Below, piece after piece: positions 16,598 to 23,559 of a stretch of DNA of 64,000 nt. The position numbers were made by a program, and so were the translations under genes. The stretch's first letter is position 1. The number at the start of each line of letters is the position of its first letter. Under the pieces are notes generated by a model. That model searched no databases. It was not told the DNA's origin and saw nothing but the letters and a program-made list of their open reading frames with translations. Source of the stretch: Gemmatimonadaceae bacterium (GTDB lineage: Bacteria; Gemmatimonadota; Gemmatimonadetes; Gemmatimonadales; Gemmatimonadaceae); the NCBI GenBank assembly GCA_019637355.1, contig JAHBVT010000001.1, positions 496,001-560,000 on the forward strand. The letters run 5' to 3'.

Positions 16598-17833
16598 ATG
16601 GCCTCCGATCTCGATACCCAGTCCTTCCTCGCCTCGCCCCAGCTCAAGCCCCGCGACGGCGACCTGTTCAACATCGATGCCGCGCTGACCGAAGAAGAGC
16701 GCGCCATCCGCGACTCCGTCCGCGCCTTCGTGGACGAGAAGGTCCTGCCGATCATCGGGCAGTGCTACGTGGACGGCCGCTTCCCGAAGGAGCTCATCGC
16801 CGAGATGGGCGAGAACGGCTACCTCGGTGCCAACCTGCCGGAGCAGTACGGCTGCGCCGGACTCAACAACGTCGCCTACGGCCTCATCAACCAGGAGCTC
16901 GAGCGCGGCGATTCCGGCATCCGGTCCTTCGCGTCGGTGCAGAGCTCGCTGGTGATGTACCCCATCTATGCCTTCGGCTCCGAGGCGCAGAAGACGCACT
17001 GGCTGCCCCAACTGGCCAAGGGCACGAAGATCGGCTGCTTCGGCCTCACCGAGCCCGATTACGGATCGAATCCCGCCGGGATGATCACGCGCGCCAAGGA
17101 GCAGAAGGACGGTTCGTGGATCCTCAACGGCGCCAAGATGTGGATCACCAACGGCTCCACGGCGCACGTGGCGATCGTGTGGGCCAAGACCGAGGATGGC
17201 GACGAGGCCGGCAAGAGCATCCGCGGCTTCGTCGTCCCCACCGACAGCAAGGGCTTCAAGGCCAACGGTCAGAAGGGCAAGCTCTCGCTGCGCGCCTCCG
17301 ACACCAGCGAGTTGGTGTTCGACAACCTGCACCTGCCGTCCGACGCCATCCTGCCGAAGAGCGGCGGCCTCAAGAGCCCGCTGATGTGTCTGACGCAAGC
17401 GCGCTTCGGCATCAGCTGGGGCGCGATCGGTGCGGCCATCGCCTGCTACGAGGAGGCGCTCAGCTACTCCAAGGAGCGCGTGATGTTCGGCCGGCCGATC
17501 GGCGGCTTCCAGATCCAGCAGGTGCGCCTGGCCGATATGCTCACCGAGATCGTGAAGGCGCAACTCGTCTCGCTGCACCTCGGCCGGATGAAGGACGCCG
17601 GGACGTTCACGCCGCAGCAGGTCTCACTGGCCAAGCGCAACAACGTGAACATCGCGACCGACATCGCCCGCGAGGCGCGCCGTCTGCTCGGCGGCAACGG
17701 CATCGTCGCCGAGTACGCGTCGATGCGCCATATGGCCAACCTCGAGAGCGTCTACACGTACGAGGGCACGCACGACATCCACTCGCTCATCCTGGGTCAG
17801 GCGGTGACGGGGATGAACGCGTTCGGGGGCTGA
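16598..17833 (+). CDS. gcdH: Acyl-CoA dehydrogenase, glutaryl-CoA dehydrogenase type
   Basis: This 411-residue flavoprotein matches the acyl-CoA dehydrogenase fold throughout. The FAD/substrate segments GCFGLTEPDYGSNP and WITNGS are present, as is the R-x-x-FG-x-P region (RVMFGRPIGGFQIQQ). The catalytic base Glu lies in YTYEGTHDIHSLILG near residue 392. The phrase SFASVQSSLVMYPIYAFGS and the YEGTHD context are characteristic of glutaryl-CoA dehydrogenase, which oxidises and decarboxylates glutaryl-CoA to crotonyl-CoA in lysine and tryptophan breakdown. Electrons would pass to EtfAB, encoded here at 38.5 kb together with an Etf:quinone oxidoreductase. Confidence 0.85.
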   Translation: MASDLDTQSFLASPQLKPRDGDLFNIDAALTEEERAIRDSVRAFVDEKVLPIIGQCYVDGRFPKELIAEMGENGYLGANLPEQYGCAGLNNVAYGLINQELERGDSGIRSFASVQSSLVMYPIYAFGSEAQKTHWLPQLAKGTKIGCFGLTEPDYGSNPAGMITRAKEQKDGSWILNGAKMWITNGSTAHVAIVWAKTEDGDEAGKSIRGFVVPTDSKGFKANGQKGKLSLRASDTSELVFDNLHLPSDAILPKSGGLKSPLMCLTQARFGISWGAIGAAIACYEEALSYSKERVMFGRPIGGFQIQQVRLADMLTEIVKAQLVSLHLGRMKDAGTFTPQQVSLAKRNNVNIATDIAREARRLLGGNGIVAEYASMRHMANLESVYTYEGTHDIHSLILGQAVTGMNAFGG

Positions 17834-18206
17834 GGCCCCAGACCAGCGGCGTGGCGGCCAGCGTGAGCAGCACGAAAGGCCACAGCCGCCCGCGCCAGAA
17901 CGCGTAGTTCGTGAGCAGCTGTTCCCACGACTTGCCTTCGAGACGACCGATCGTCGTCTCGAAGGCAATCGTCATTGCAGCAAGCAGCGCGCCCATTCCC
18001 AACAAGCGGCGCAGCCGCGTGCCTGGCGCGATGCGGAAGATCGTTCGGGTGACGATAAGGATGATGAGCACGCCGAGGATGGCGCTCAGGACGTCGGCGA
18101 GGCCGTGGTCGAGGAGGCGCTTGAGGCCCAGTTCCCGCGCGATGCCGTTGAGGGGCATCAGCACGGCGAGGAGGAGCCAGGCGGCGAGGAGGCGGCGGTA
18201 GGACAC
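17787..18206 (-). CDS. Hypothetical membrane protein
   Basis: Start set at GTG 18206 (MSYRRLLAAWLLLAVL); the frame is open to 18251 but the extra residues are polar. The 139-residue chain has four hydrophobic segments, with a charged loop (TIGRLEGKSWEQLL) before the last. No family is recognised. Its 3' end overlaps the tail of the acyl-CoA dehydrogenase gene by 47 bases in convergent orientation. That overlap is longer than usual here and slightly weakens the case for the last codons. Confidence 0.6.
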   Translation of the reverse strand: MSYRRLLAAWLLLAVLMPLNGIARELGLKRLLDHGLADVLSAILGVLIILIVTRTIFRIAPGTRLRRLLGMGALLAAMTIAFETTIGRLEGKSWEQLLTNYAFWRGRLWPFVLLTLAATPLVWGLSPRTRSSPSPPDPG

Positions 18207-18355
18207 GGGGCTCTCGGGGCAGTGGTACGGACACGATGGGGACGTCGCCACGCCGATGCTGTCGGGTGGGACGCCAGCGTGACGTGAGGGAACCCCCTCC
18301 CTTGCCGAAAGCCAGGTGGTTGCGTAGTGTACCAGAACACCAACACACTAGAAAT

Positions 18356-19435
18356 ATGCGCCCCCACGTCCGAATCCCGTCCGCGCCAGCGCTGTTGATT
18401 GTCACGCTGCTCGCCCTCGCCGCCTGCAGCGTCAGCGACCGTGCTCCCGGCGGCCCACCGGAGTGGGCGTTGGCGCAGGCGCCCCTCCTCGCCGTCGGCG
18501 ACACGGAGGACAGCGACTCGGCGGTGTTCAGCCGCATCACCGACGTGCGACTGCTCCCCAGCGGCACGCTCGCCGTGGCCGACGCGGGCGCGTCGGCGGT
18601 GCTGCTCTTCGATGCGCAGGGAGTGCGGACGGCGAAGCTCGGACGCCGCGGTCGCGGGCCGGGGGAGTTCGCCGGACAGATCTCCCTGGCGCGCCGCAGC
18701 GACGATGCCGTCGCCGTGTGGGATCCCTCGCAGCGGCGCTGGTCGGAGGTGCGGGTCGGTCGCGCGAGCGTGGAGTCGCTGCCGGATTCGCTCGGCGATG
18801 CCGCGTGGGCGCACGCCGGAGTCGTCGTGCTCGGTGAGGGCCACGTGCCCGAGTGGGCGCCATCGTTGCTCCGCACGCTCGCCGATTCGCTGCCGGCGAT
18901 GCGCCTCGCGTTCCTGGACGAGACCTCGCTGCTGTGGGTGAACACGGATGCCGGACGCCGTGCTTGGCGGGCTTACGATGGCATCACGGCCGTCGGCGCG
19001 CTCAACCTGCCTGCGGGCTTCCGCCCGACGCAGTTCCGCGCCGATCGCGTGGTCGGCATCCAAGCCGATTCGATCGGCCTCGAGCGCGTGATGGTGTACG
19101 GCTTTGCGCGGCCTGCGGGCATCGTGCCTGTGCGCGGCGCTGTGGCCACGCCGCCGGCGGACTCAGGCCAGCGCGCGACGCTGACGGCTGCGATGCGCAA
19201 CGCGGTGGTCGCGCAGGAAGTGCACTATGCGCAGCACGCGCGGTATACGATGCGGACGGACTCCCTGATGCTGGAGATGCCGCCGGGCGCGACGCTGCGC
19301 ATCATCGAGGCGGACGCGCGCTCGTGGCGGGGCGTGGGGACGGTGGCAGCCACGGGGTACAGCTGCGGGCTGTACATCGGGATCGCGCCGCCGCGCGGCT
19401 GGGGGGAAGGCGCGCCACAGTGCGCTTGGCGCTGA
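18356..19435 (+). CDS. Lipoprotein with propeller-like region and pseudopilin-like C-terminus
   Basis: The start is ATG 18356, giving 359 residues. LLIVTLLALAAC is a signal with a lipobox, so the mature protein should be lipid-anchored at the Cys near residue 24. The middle part (VRLLPSGTLAVADAGASAVLLFDAQG, then KLGRRGRGPGEFAG) has the pattern of 6-bladed propeller lipoproteins that carry GxGPGEF motifs. The last 100 residues read AMRNAVVAQEVHYAQHARYTM, then GATLRIIEADARSW and VAATGYSCGLYIG. That pattern resembles the globular domain of type IV major pseudopilins, although the pilin N-terminal helix is absent. This domain combination is unusual; function unknown. Confidence 0.7.
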   Translation: MRPHVRIPSAPALLIVTLLALAACSVSDRAPGGPPEWALAQAPLLAVGDTEDSDSAVFSRITDVRLLPSGTLAVADAGASAVLLFDAQGVRTAKLGRRGRGPGEFAGQISLARRSDDAVAVWDPSQRRWSEVRVGRASVESLPDSLGDAAWAHAGVVVLGEGHVPEWAPSLLRTLADSLPAMRLAFLDETSLLWVNTDAGRRAWRAYDGITAVGALNLPAGFRPTQFRADRVVGIQADSIGLERVMVYGFARPAGIVPVRGAVATPPADSGQRATLTAAMRNAVVAQEVHYAQHARYTMRTDSLMLEMPPGATLRIIEADARSWRGVGTVAATGYSCGLYIGIAPPRGWGEGAPQCAWR

Positions 19436-19450
19436 CGCTGCCGAGCGGAC

Positions 19451-20257
19451 CTACACCCGCGCCCGCCCGTAGCGCTCCTGCATCAGCCCGCGCAGCCACA
19501 TCGGCATATGGCGCAGCGCGAACACCACGGTGCGGTAGCGCTTGCCAGGAATCACCACCGTCGGCCCGCCACCAAAGGCCTGCTCCAGCGACTCACGCAC
19601 GACGCGATCCGCGTTCAGCCACGCCCAGCTGGGGATGCCCTTGGTCTTATCGATCTGCATCCGGTCGTGGAACTCGGTGTGCGTGAAGCCCGGGCACAGC
19701 GCCTGCACGCGCACGCCGGTGCCCGCGAGTTCCTGGGCGAGGCCCTCCATAAACACGCGCTGATACGCCTTGGTGGCGCAGTAGTTCACGTTGCCCTGGC
19801 TGGCGGTGAACGACGCCACCGACGCCACGGTGATGACGAAGCCCTCGCGGCGTTCGATCATCTTGGGGATGACGGCGCGCGTCAGCAGCATCGGCGCCAT
19901 CACGTGCAGCTCGAGCATCGTCGCCTGCTCGCCCACCGGGCGCGTCGCGAGCTTGCCCTTGGTGCCGAAGCCGGCGTTGTTCACCAGCACCATCAGCCGC
20001 TCTTCCTTGCTGAGCTTCTCGGCCAGCGTGCGCATCGGCTCGTCGCGCGAGAGGTCGGCTTGGTGCGCCGTGGCCGTGATGCCGTGCTGCTGCGAGAGTT
20101 CCTCGGCCAGCGCCGTGAGGCGGTCGAGGTCGCGCGCGACGAGGAGCAGGTCGAAGCCGCGCTGCGCGAGCTGCAGGGCGAACTCGCGGCCAAGTCCGGC
20201 GGAGGCGCCGGTGACGCAGGCGAGGGGGCGGGAGAAAGCCTGATTGGTATTGGTCAC
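19451..20257 (-). CDS. Short-chain dehydrogenase/reductase
   Basis: This 268-residue protein begins at GTG 20257. The NAD(P)-binding loop TGASAGLG lies at residues 17-24, LVNNAG in the middle, and the catalytic Ser plus the YxxxK pair (YCATKAYQ) at about residues 150-165. The sequence resembles bacterial SDRs of the DltE/YqjQ type acting on unknown ketones or acyl groups. The start codon lies only 25 bases from the start of the divergent fatty acid hydroxylase gene, which suggests shared regulation, perhaps in lipid modification. Confidence 0.88.
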   Translation of the reverse strand: MTNTNQAFSRPLACVTGASAGLGREFALQLAQRGFDLLLVARDLDRLTALAEELSQQHGITATAHQADLSRDEPMRTLAEKLSKEERLMVLVNNAGFGTKGKLATRPVGEQATMLELHVMAPMLLTRAVIPKMIERREGFVITVASVASFTASQGNVNYCATKAYQRVFMEGLAQELAGTGVRVQALCPGFTHTEFHDRMQIDKTKGIPSWAWLNADRVVRESLEQAFGGGPTVVIPGKRYRTVVFALRHMPMWLRGLMQERYGRARV

Positions 20258-20282
20258 GGGCCTAATCTATCATTCTCGGGCG
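20258..20282. promoter_or_regulatory. Very short divergent promoter region
   Basis: Only 25 bases separate the start codons of the SDR gene (minus) and the hydroxylase gene (plus). TATCAT at 20268-20273 could be a -10 for the plus gene, and the complement of AATCTA (20264-20269), TAGATT, could be a -10 for the minus gene. If so, both messages would be almost leaderless and each -35 region would lie inside the other gene. The -10 assignments are by eye. Confidence 0.35.
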
Positions 20283-21593
20283 ATGGGCATCATCAAGGCG
20301 TCAATCCCCCTGTTCTTCCTGCTGATCGCCGCCGAGCTCCTGTGGAGCCGGGCGTCGGGCCGGCGCGTGATGCGCCTGAACGACTCCCTCAGTGACCTCA
20401 GCTGCGGGATCCTGAGTCAACTCTCGGGCATCTTCACCAAGCTGTTCACGATCGGAATCTTCATCTGGGTCGCCGATCGCTGGGCGGTGCAGCGCTGGCT
20501 GCCGGCGATCCCCGAATGGCCAGAACGCGCGCCGATCACGGCCGCCGAGGCATTTCCCTGGTTCGGCGTGGACGCCGCAGCGCTGCTCAGCTGGGCCGCG
20601 GTGTTCGTGCTGGTGGACTTCTGCTACTACTGGAGTCATCGCTTCGCCCACGAGATCAACATCCTCTGGGCCGGCCACGTCGTGCACCACTCCAGCGAGG
20701 AGTACAACCTGCCGGTGGCGCTGCGGCAGAGCGCGCTGCACGGCCTAATGAACTGGGTGTTCTATATGCCGCTGGCCTTCGCCGGCGTGCCGTGGCGGAT
20801 GTTCGTCGCCTGCAATGCGCTCAATCTCATCTACCAGTTCTGGATCCACACCCGCGCCGTCGGGCGCCTGTCGCCGCTGGGCGAGTACGTCCTGAACACG
20901 CCCTCGCACCACCGCGTGCACCACGGCGTGAACCCGAAGTACCAAGACAAGAACTACGCTGGCGTCTTCATCACCTTCGACCGCTGGTTCGGGACCTTCC
21001 AGGTGGAGGAAGAGGAACCAGTCTACGGCATCACGAAGCCGCTGCGCAGTTGGAACCCGCTCTGGGCCAACGTCCACGTCTTCGTGCAGATCGCCAAGGA
21101 CGCGTGGAGGGCGTCGCGCTGGCGCGACAAGCTGCGGATCGTGTTCGGGCGGCCCGGCTGGCGCCCGCCCGAGCTGGGCGAGATCGAGCGTCCAAGGGAG
21201 GTCAGCACAGAGACCTTCGTGAAATACGACCCGCCGGTGCCCGCGCCGCTGGCGTGGTACGCCTTTGCGCAGTTCGTGGTCGGGCTGCTGGGCGCCATCC
21301 TGGTATTGCGCCACGCGGAGCTCGTGCCGCTCGGTATCCTGGCGGTCGCGGCGTTCTTCGTGGCGGTGACGCTGACCGGTGTCGGCGGCGTGTTCGAGCG
21401 GGCACGATGGGCGGGGACCCTGGAGACGGCGCGGCTGCTGACGATGCTGGCCGCGTCGGTCGCGGTGCTCGTGCTGGGCATCGGGCCACTCTGGCCGGCG
21501 TACTTGGGAGTGGTGTTTGCCGTTGCCTCGCTGGCCGTGTTGCGGCGGTACCGCGGGGAGATGACCAGGCTGGAGTTGGCGCCGTTGATGTGA
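20283..21593 (+). CDS. Sterol desaturase/fatty acid hydroxylase family membrane protein
   Basis: ATG 20283 gives 436 residues. The di-iron histidine clusters of the family are intact: HRFAHE (about residues 120-125), HVVHHS (about 133-138) and HHRVHHG (about 210-216). They sit between hydrophobic helices in the first 250 residues. Members insert hydroxyl groups or double bonds in sterols, carotenoids or fatty acyl chains using O2. An extra C-terminal portion of about 110 residues contains three or four more hydrophobic segments. Its divergent SDR neighbour could act on the same lipid. Confidence 0.88.
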   Translation: MGIIKASIPLFFLLIAAELLWSRASGRRVMRLNDSLSDLSCGILSQLSGIFTKLFTIGIFIWVADRWAVQRWLPAIPEWPERAPITAAEAFPWFGVDAAALLSWAAVFVLVDFCYYWSHRFAHEINILWAGHVVHHSSEEYNLPVALRQSALHGLMNWVFYMPLAFAGVPWRMFVACNALNLIYQFWIHTRAVGRLSPLGEYVLNTPSHHRVHHGVNPKYQDKNYAGVFITFDRWFGTFQVEEEEPVYGITKPLRSWNPLWANVHVFVQIAKDAWRASRWRDKLRIVFGRPGWRPPELGEIERPREVSTETFVKYDPPVPAPLAWYAFAQFVVGLLGAILVLRHAELVPLGILAVAAFFVAVTLTGVGGVFERARWAGTLETARLLTMLAASVAVLVLGIGPLWPAYLGVVFAVASLAVLRRYRGEMTRLELAPLM

Positions 21594-21604
21594 GGCAGGG
21601 TGTT

Positions 21605-22126
21605 TTACGGACCTTTCCCGTCCAGCAGTTCACGGAAACTGGCGAATGCCATCGGGAAGTGATGTGCTTCGAGGATCGCCTTGGCTTGGTCAGCTTCCTC
21701 AATGCTCAAGACACCACACCTGACTATCTGGAGGATAATCCCCGGGGTAGTCACGATCCGGCTCGTGCCGATCTTCTGGATGGCGACCCGCCGGAAATGC
21801 CGGCGCTGATCGGAGCCGAGCAGCCATTCCGCGTCGTTTGCGGCAAGCGCCAGGCACTCGGCTTCACCCTTCCCCATCTCGTCCTTGAGCTCTGCATAGG
21901 TGGCGAAGGCATCCGGCTGCTCGACCCGCACGAGCCGCAAGCTGCCATCCGCAATGGCGCCTTCGATGGCCACACAGTGGCTGCGATCGCGAATCGTATG
22001 GAGCACCGCTTCCGGAAGTACGAACTTCAGCTCGGTCACGAGCGGGGATGCCGCGTAAAGCCCCGTGCGCACGAGGTTCGTGAGGACGTCCGTGTAGAGG
22101 ACGACGGTGCGGGGCACGCGACTCAC
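21605..22126 (-). CDS. PIN-domain-like protein paired with HTH-ImmA/IrrE protein
   Basis: The 173-residue protein overlaps the end of the upstream HTH-ImmA/IrrE gene by 4 bases. The segment GKGEAECLALAANDAEWLLGSDQRR (read here in two parts, GKGEAECLALA and EWLLGSDQRR) has the spacing of the central acidic residues of PIN-fold nucleases. The N-terminus VVLYTDVLTNLV carries the first acidic residue in an atypical context. PIN proteins are usually RNases. Paired with an HTH/metalloprotease protein it resembles a toxin-antitoxin arrangement, but an enzymatically weakened PIN protein is also possible. Confidence 0.65.
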   Translation of the reverse strand: MSRVPRTVVLYTDVLTNLVRTGLYAASPLVTELKFVLPEAVLHTIRDRSHCVAIEGAIADGSLRLVRVEQPDAFATYAELKDEMGKGEAECLALAANDAEWLLGSDQRRHFRRVAIQKIGTSRIVTTPGIILQIVRCGVLSIEEADQAKAILEAHHFPMAFASFRELLDGKGP

Positions 22127-23379
22127 ACGCCGTGCGGAGCGTCGTCTTCCACCCCAGCGGTAGCGATTACGCGGTCTATGTCCTGTTCCCTGACACCTGC
22201 CATCCCCAGCAACTCGACGAGCTTTGGGCGGGTGATTTTCTCGCGGCGATACACCTCAAGCGCGAGGCCGACGAAGCGTGGGTTCGGCGGGGGCGGGGCA
22301 TTGGCGGGTTGCTCTCCCTGATCCTCCAGCTTGAGCAGGATGCGTAGGTCCTCGATGCGGCGTTCCTCGTCCTCCTGCCGCAGGCGCTGCATCTCCGGTT
22401 CGGAGATCAGGCGCAGGTGCTTCAGCCGGAAGATCATCGCGAGCGGGCTCACGCCGAAGCGCTCGGCGAGCTGCATCACGTCGTAGAGCTGGATGTCTTG
22501 CGAGCCGGGTTCGGAGCGACTCTCCGCGACCAGCGCGTCCGATGCATCGGAGCCGTCGAAGATCGCCGCCGAGAGGCGGGAGGGCTGGCCCTTGCCGAGC
22601 TCGGCGACCGATTCGCGCACGCCTTCTTCCGGTAACAAGAACGCACCCGCGAAGGCGTTCGCGCGCATCTCGCGCAGGTTGTCGCGTTCGGAGTGTCGGC
22701 TGACCTGTCCGGGCGTGTCGTGGTCGAGCAGGATGTGCGCGTACTCGTGGGCGAAGGAGAATCGCTGGCGGTTGGCGTGATGTGCTCGGTTGACGGCGAC
22801 GAGCGGGAGGATGGCATTTCCGATCAGCGTGAAGCCCGAAATGTCATCGTCGAGTTCGACCAGCGCCGTGGGCACGCCCTGCGATTCGATCAACTGCGCG
22901 ATGTCGGGCACCGGTACGCGACCTAGGCCGAGCCGTTGGCGCTCTTCCTCCGCGATGCGGTCGCCTTGGCTGATTGCGTCCCAGCGGGTGCCCGGTTGCC
23001 CTAAGTCGTAGTTTGCCACGCCGCGCCGCGTCCGTTCGATTCCTGCCAGCCGCTCGAGGTTCCGGCGTTCTCGGGCGATTGCCAGGCAATCGCGAACCTG
23101 CGGCGGCACGCCGCTGCCCAAGGGTGCGGTCGCGCGGAAGAGTACGCTGAGGGCTTCGTCCTCGTCGAAGGTGGGCTGGAGGAAATCGCGCAGGTCGCGG
23201 CCGACGAGGCGGGCGATGCGTTCGAGTTCGAGGCTGGAGACCTTGCGGTTGCCGGCTTCGATCTGGACAATGGCGGAGCGGGGGATGCCGAGCTCCTCCG
23301 CGAGGTCCGCCTGGGTGAGGTTGGCGGATTCGCGGGCGGTGCGGATGCGGGAGGCGAGCAGGGATTCTGGGGAGGGCAT
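22123..23379 (-). CDS. XRE-family HTH protein with ImmA/IrrE metallopeptidase domain
   Basis: The 418-residue protein has an N-terminal helix-turn-helix (TQADLAEELGIPRSAIVQIE, about residues 22-41) and an ImmA/IrrE zinc-protease domain with FAHEYAHILLDHD (HExxH) at about residues 210-222, followed by RANAFAGAFLLP. I start it at ATG 23379 rather than 23394, because a strong promoter has its -10 immediately before 23394, so transcription would begin between the two. In phages and mobile elements ImmA cleaves the repressor and derepresses the element; fused HTH-ImmA proteins may act as self-contained sensors. It is divergent from cas3 and coupled to a PIN gene. Confidence 0.85.
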   Translation of the reverse strand: MPSPESLLASRIRTARESANLTQADLAEELGIPRSAIVQIEAGNRKVSSLELERIARLVGRDLRDFLQPTFDEDEALSVLFRATAPLGSGVPPQVRDCLAIARERRNLERLAGIERTRRGVANYDLGQPGTRWDAISQGDRIAEEERQRLGLGRVPVPDIAQLIESQGVPTALVELDDDISGFTLIGNAILPLVAVNRAHHANRQRFSFAHEYAHILLDHDTPGQVSRHSERDNLREMRANAFAGAFLLPEEGVRESVAELGKGQPSRLSAAIFDGSDASDALVAESRSEPGSQDIQLYDVMQLAERFGVSPLAMIFRLKHLRLISEPEMQRLRQEDEERRIEDLRILLKLEDQGEQPANAPPPPNPRFVGLALEVYRREKITRPKLVELLGMAGVREQDIDRVIATAGVEDDAPHGV

Positions 23380-23394
23380 ATATCGTTGCAGCAT

Positions 23395-23444
23395 ATGATA
23401 ATAAAATCAGACTCTTGTTGTCAATATACGGATTGATAGTTGAC
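23395..23444. promoter_or_regulatory. Promoter of HTH-ImmA gene with inverted repeat shared with cas3
   Basis: On the minus strand TTGACA (23424 down to 23419) and TATCAT (23400 down to 23395) are spaced by 18 bases, a near-ideal sigma70 promoter reading into the HTH-ImmA gene. GTCAA (23420-23424) and TTGAC (23440-23444) form an inverted repeat overlapping that -35. The right arm begins TTGACT (23440-23445), which could be a weak -35 for rightward transcription toward cas3 at 23560. A repressor bound here could control both directions; that is inference. Confidence 0.5.
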
Positions 23445-23559
23445 TTTTGTCGCATCGTGCAGCTATTTGGTGTGTGATTTCTTTCGCGAGCACCTCCAGG
23501 ATGTTGCGCAGGTCACAGTCGATGGTTGCATTCACGTTGGGTTTTCCGACAGGACTCAA

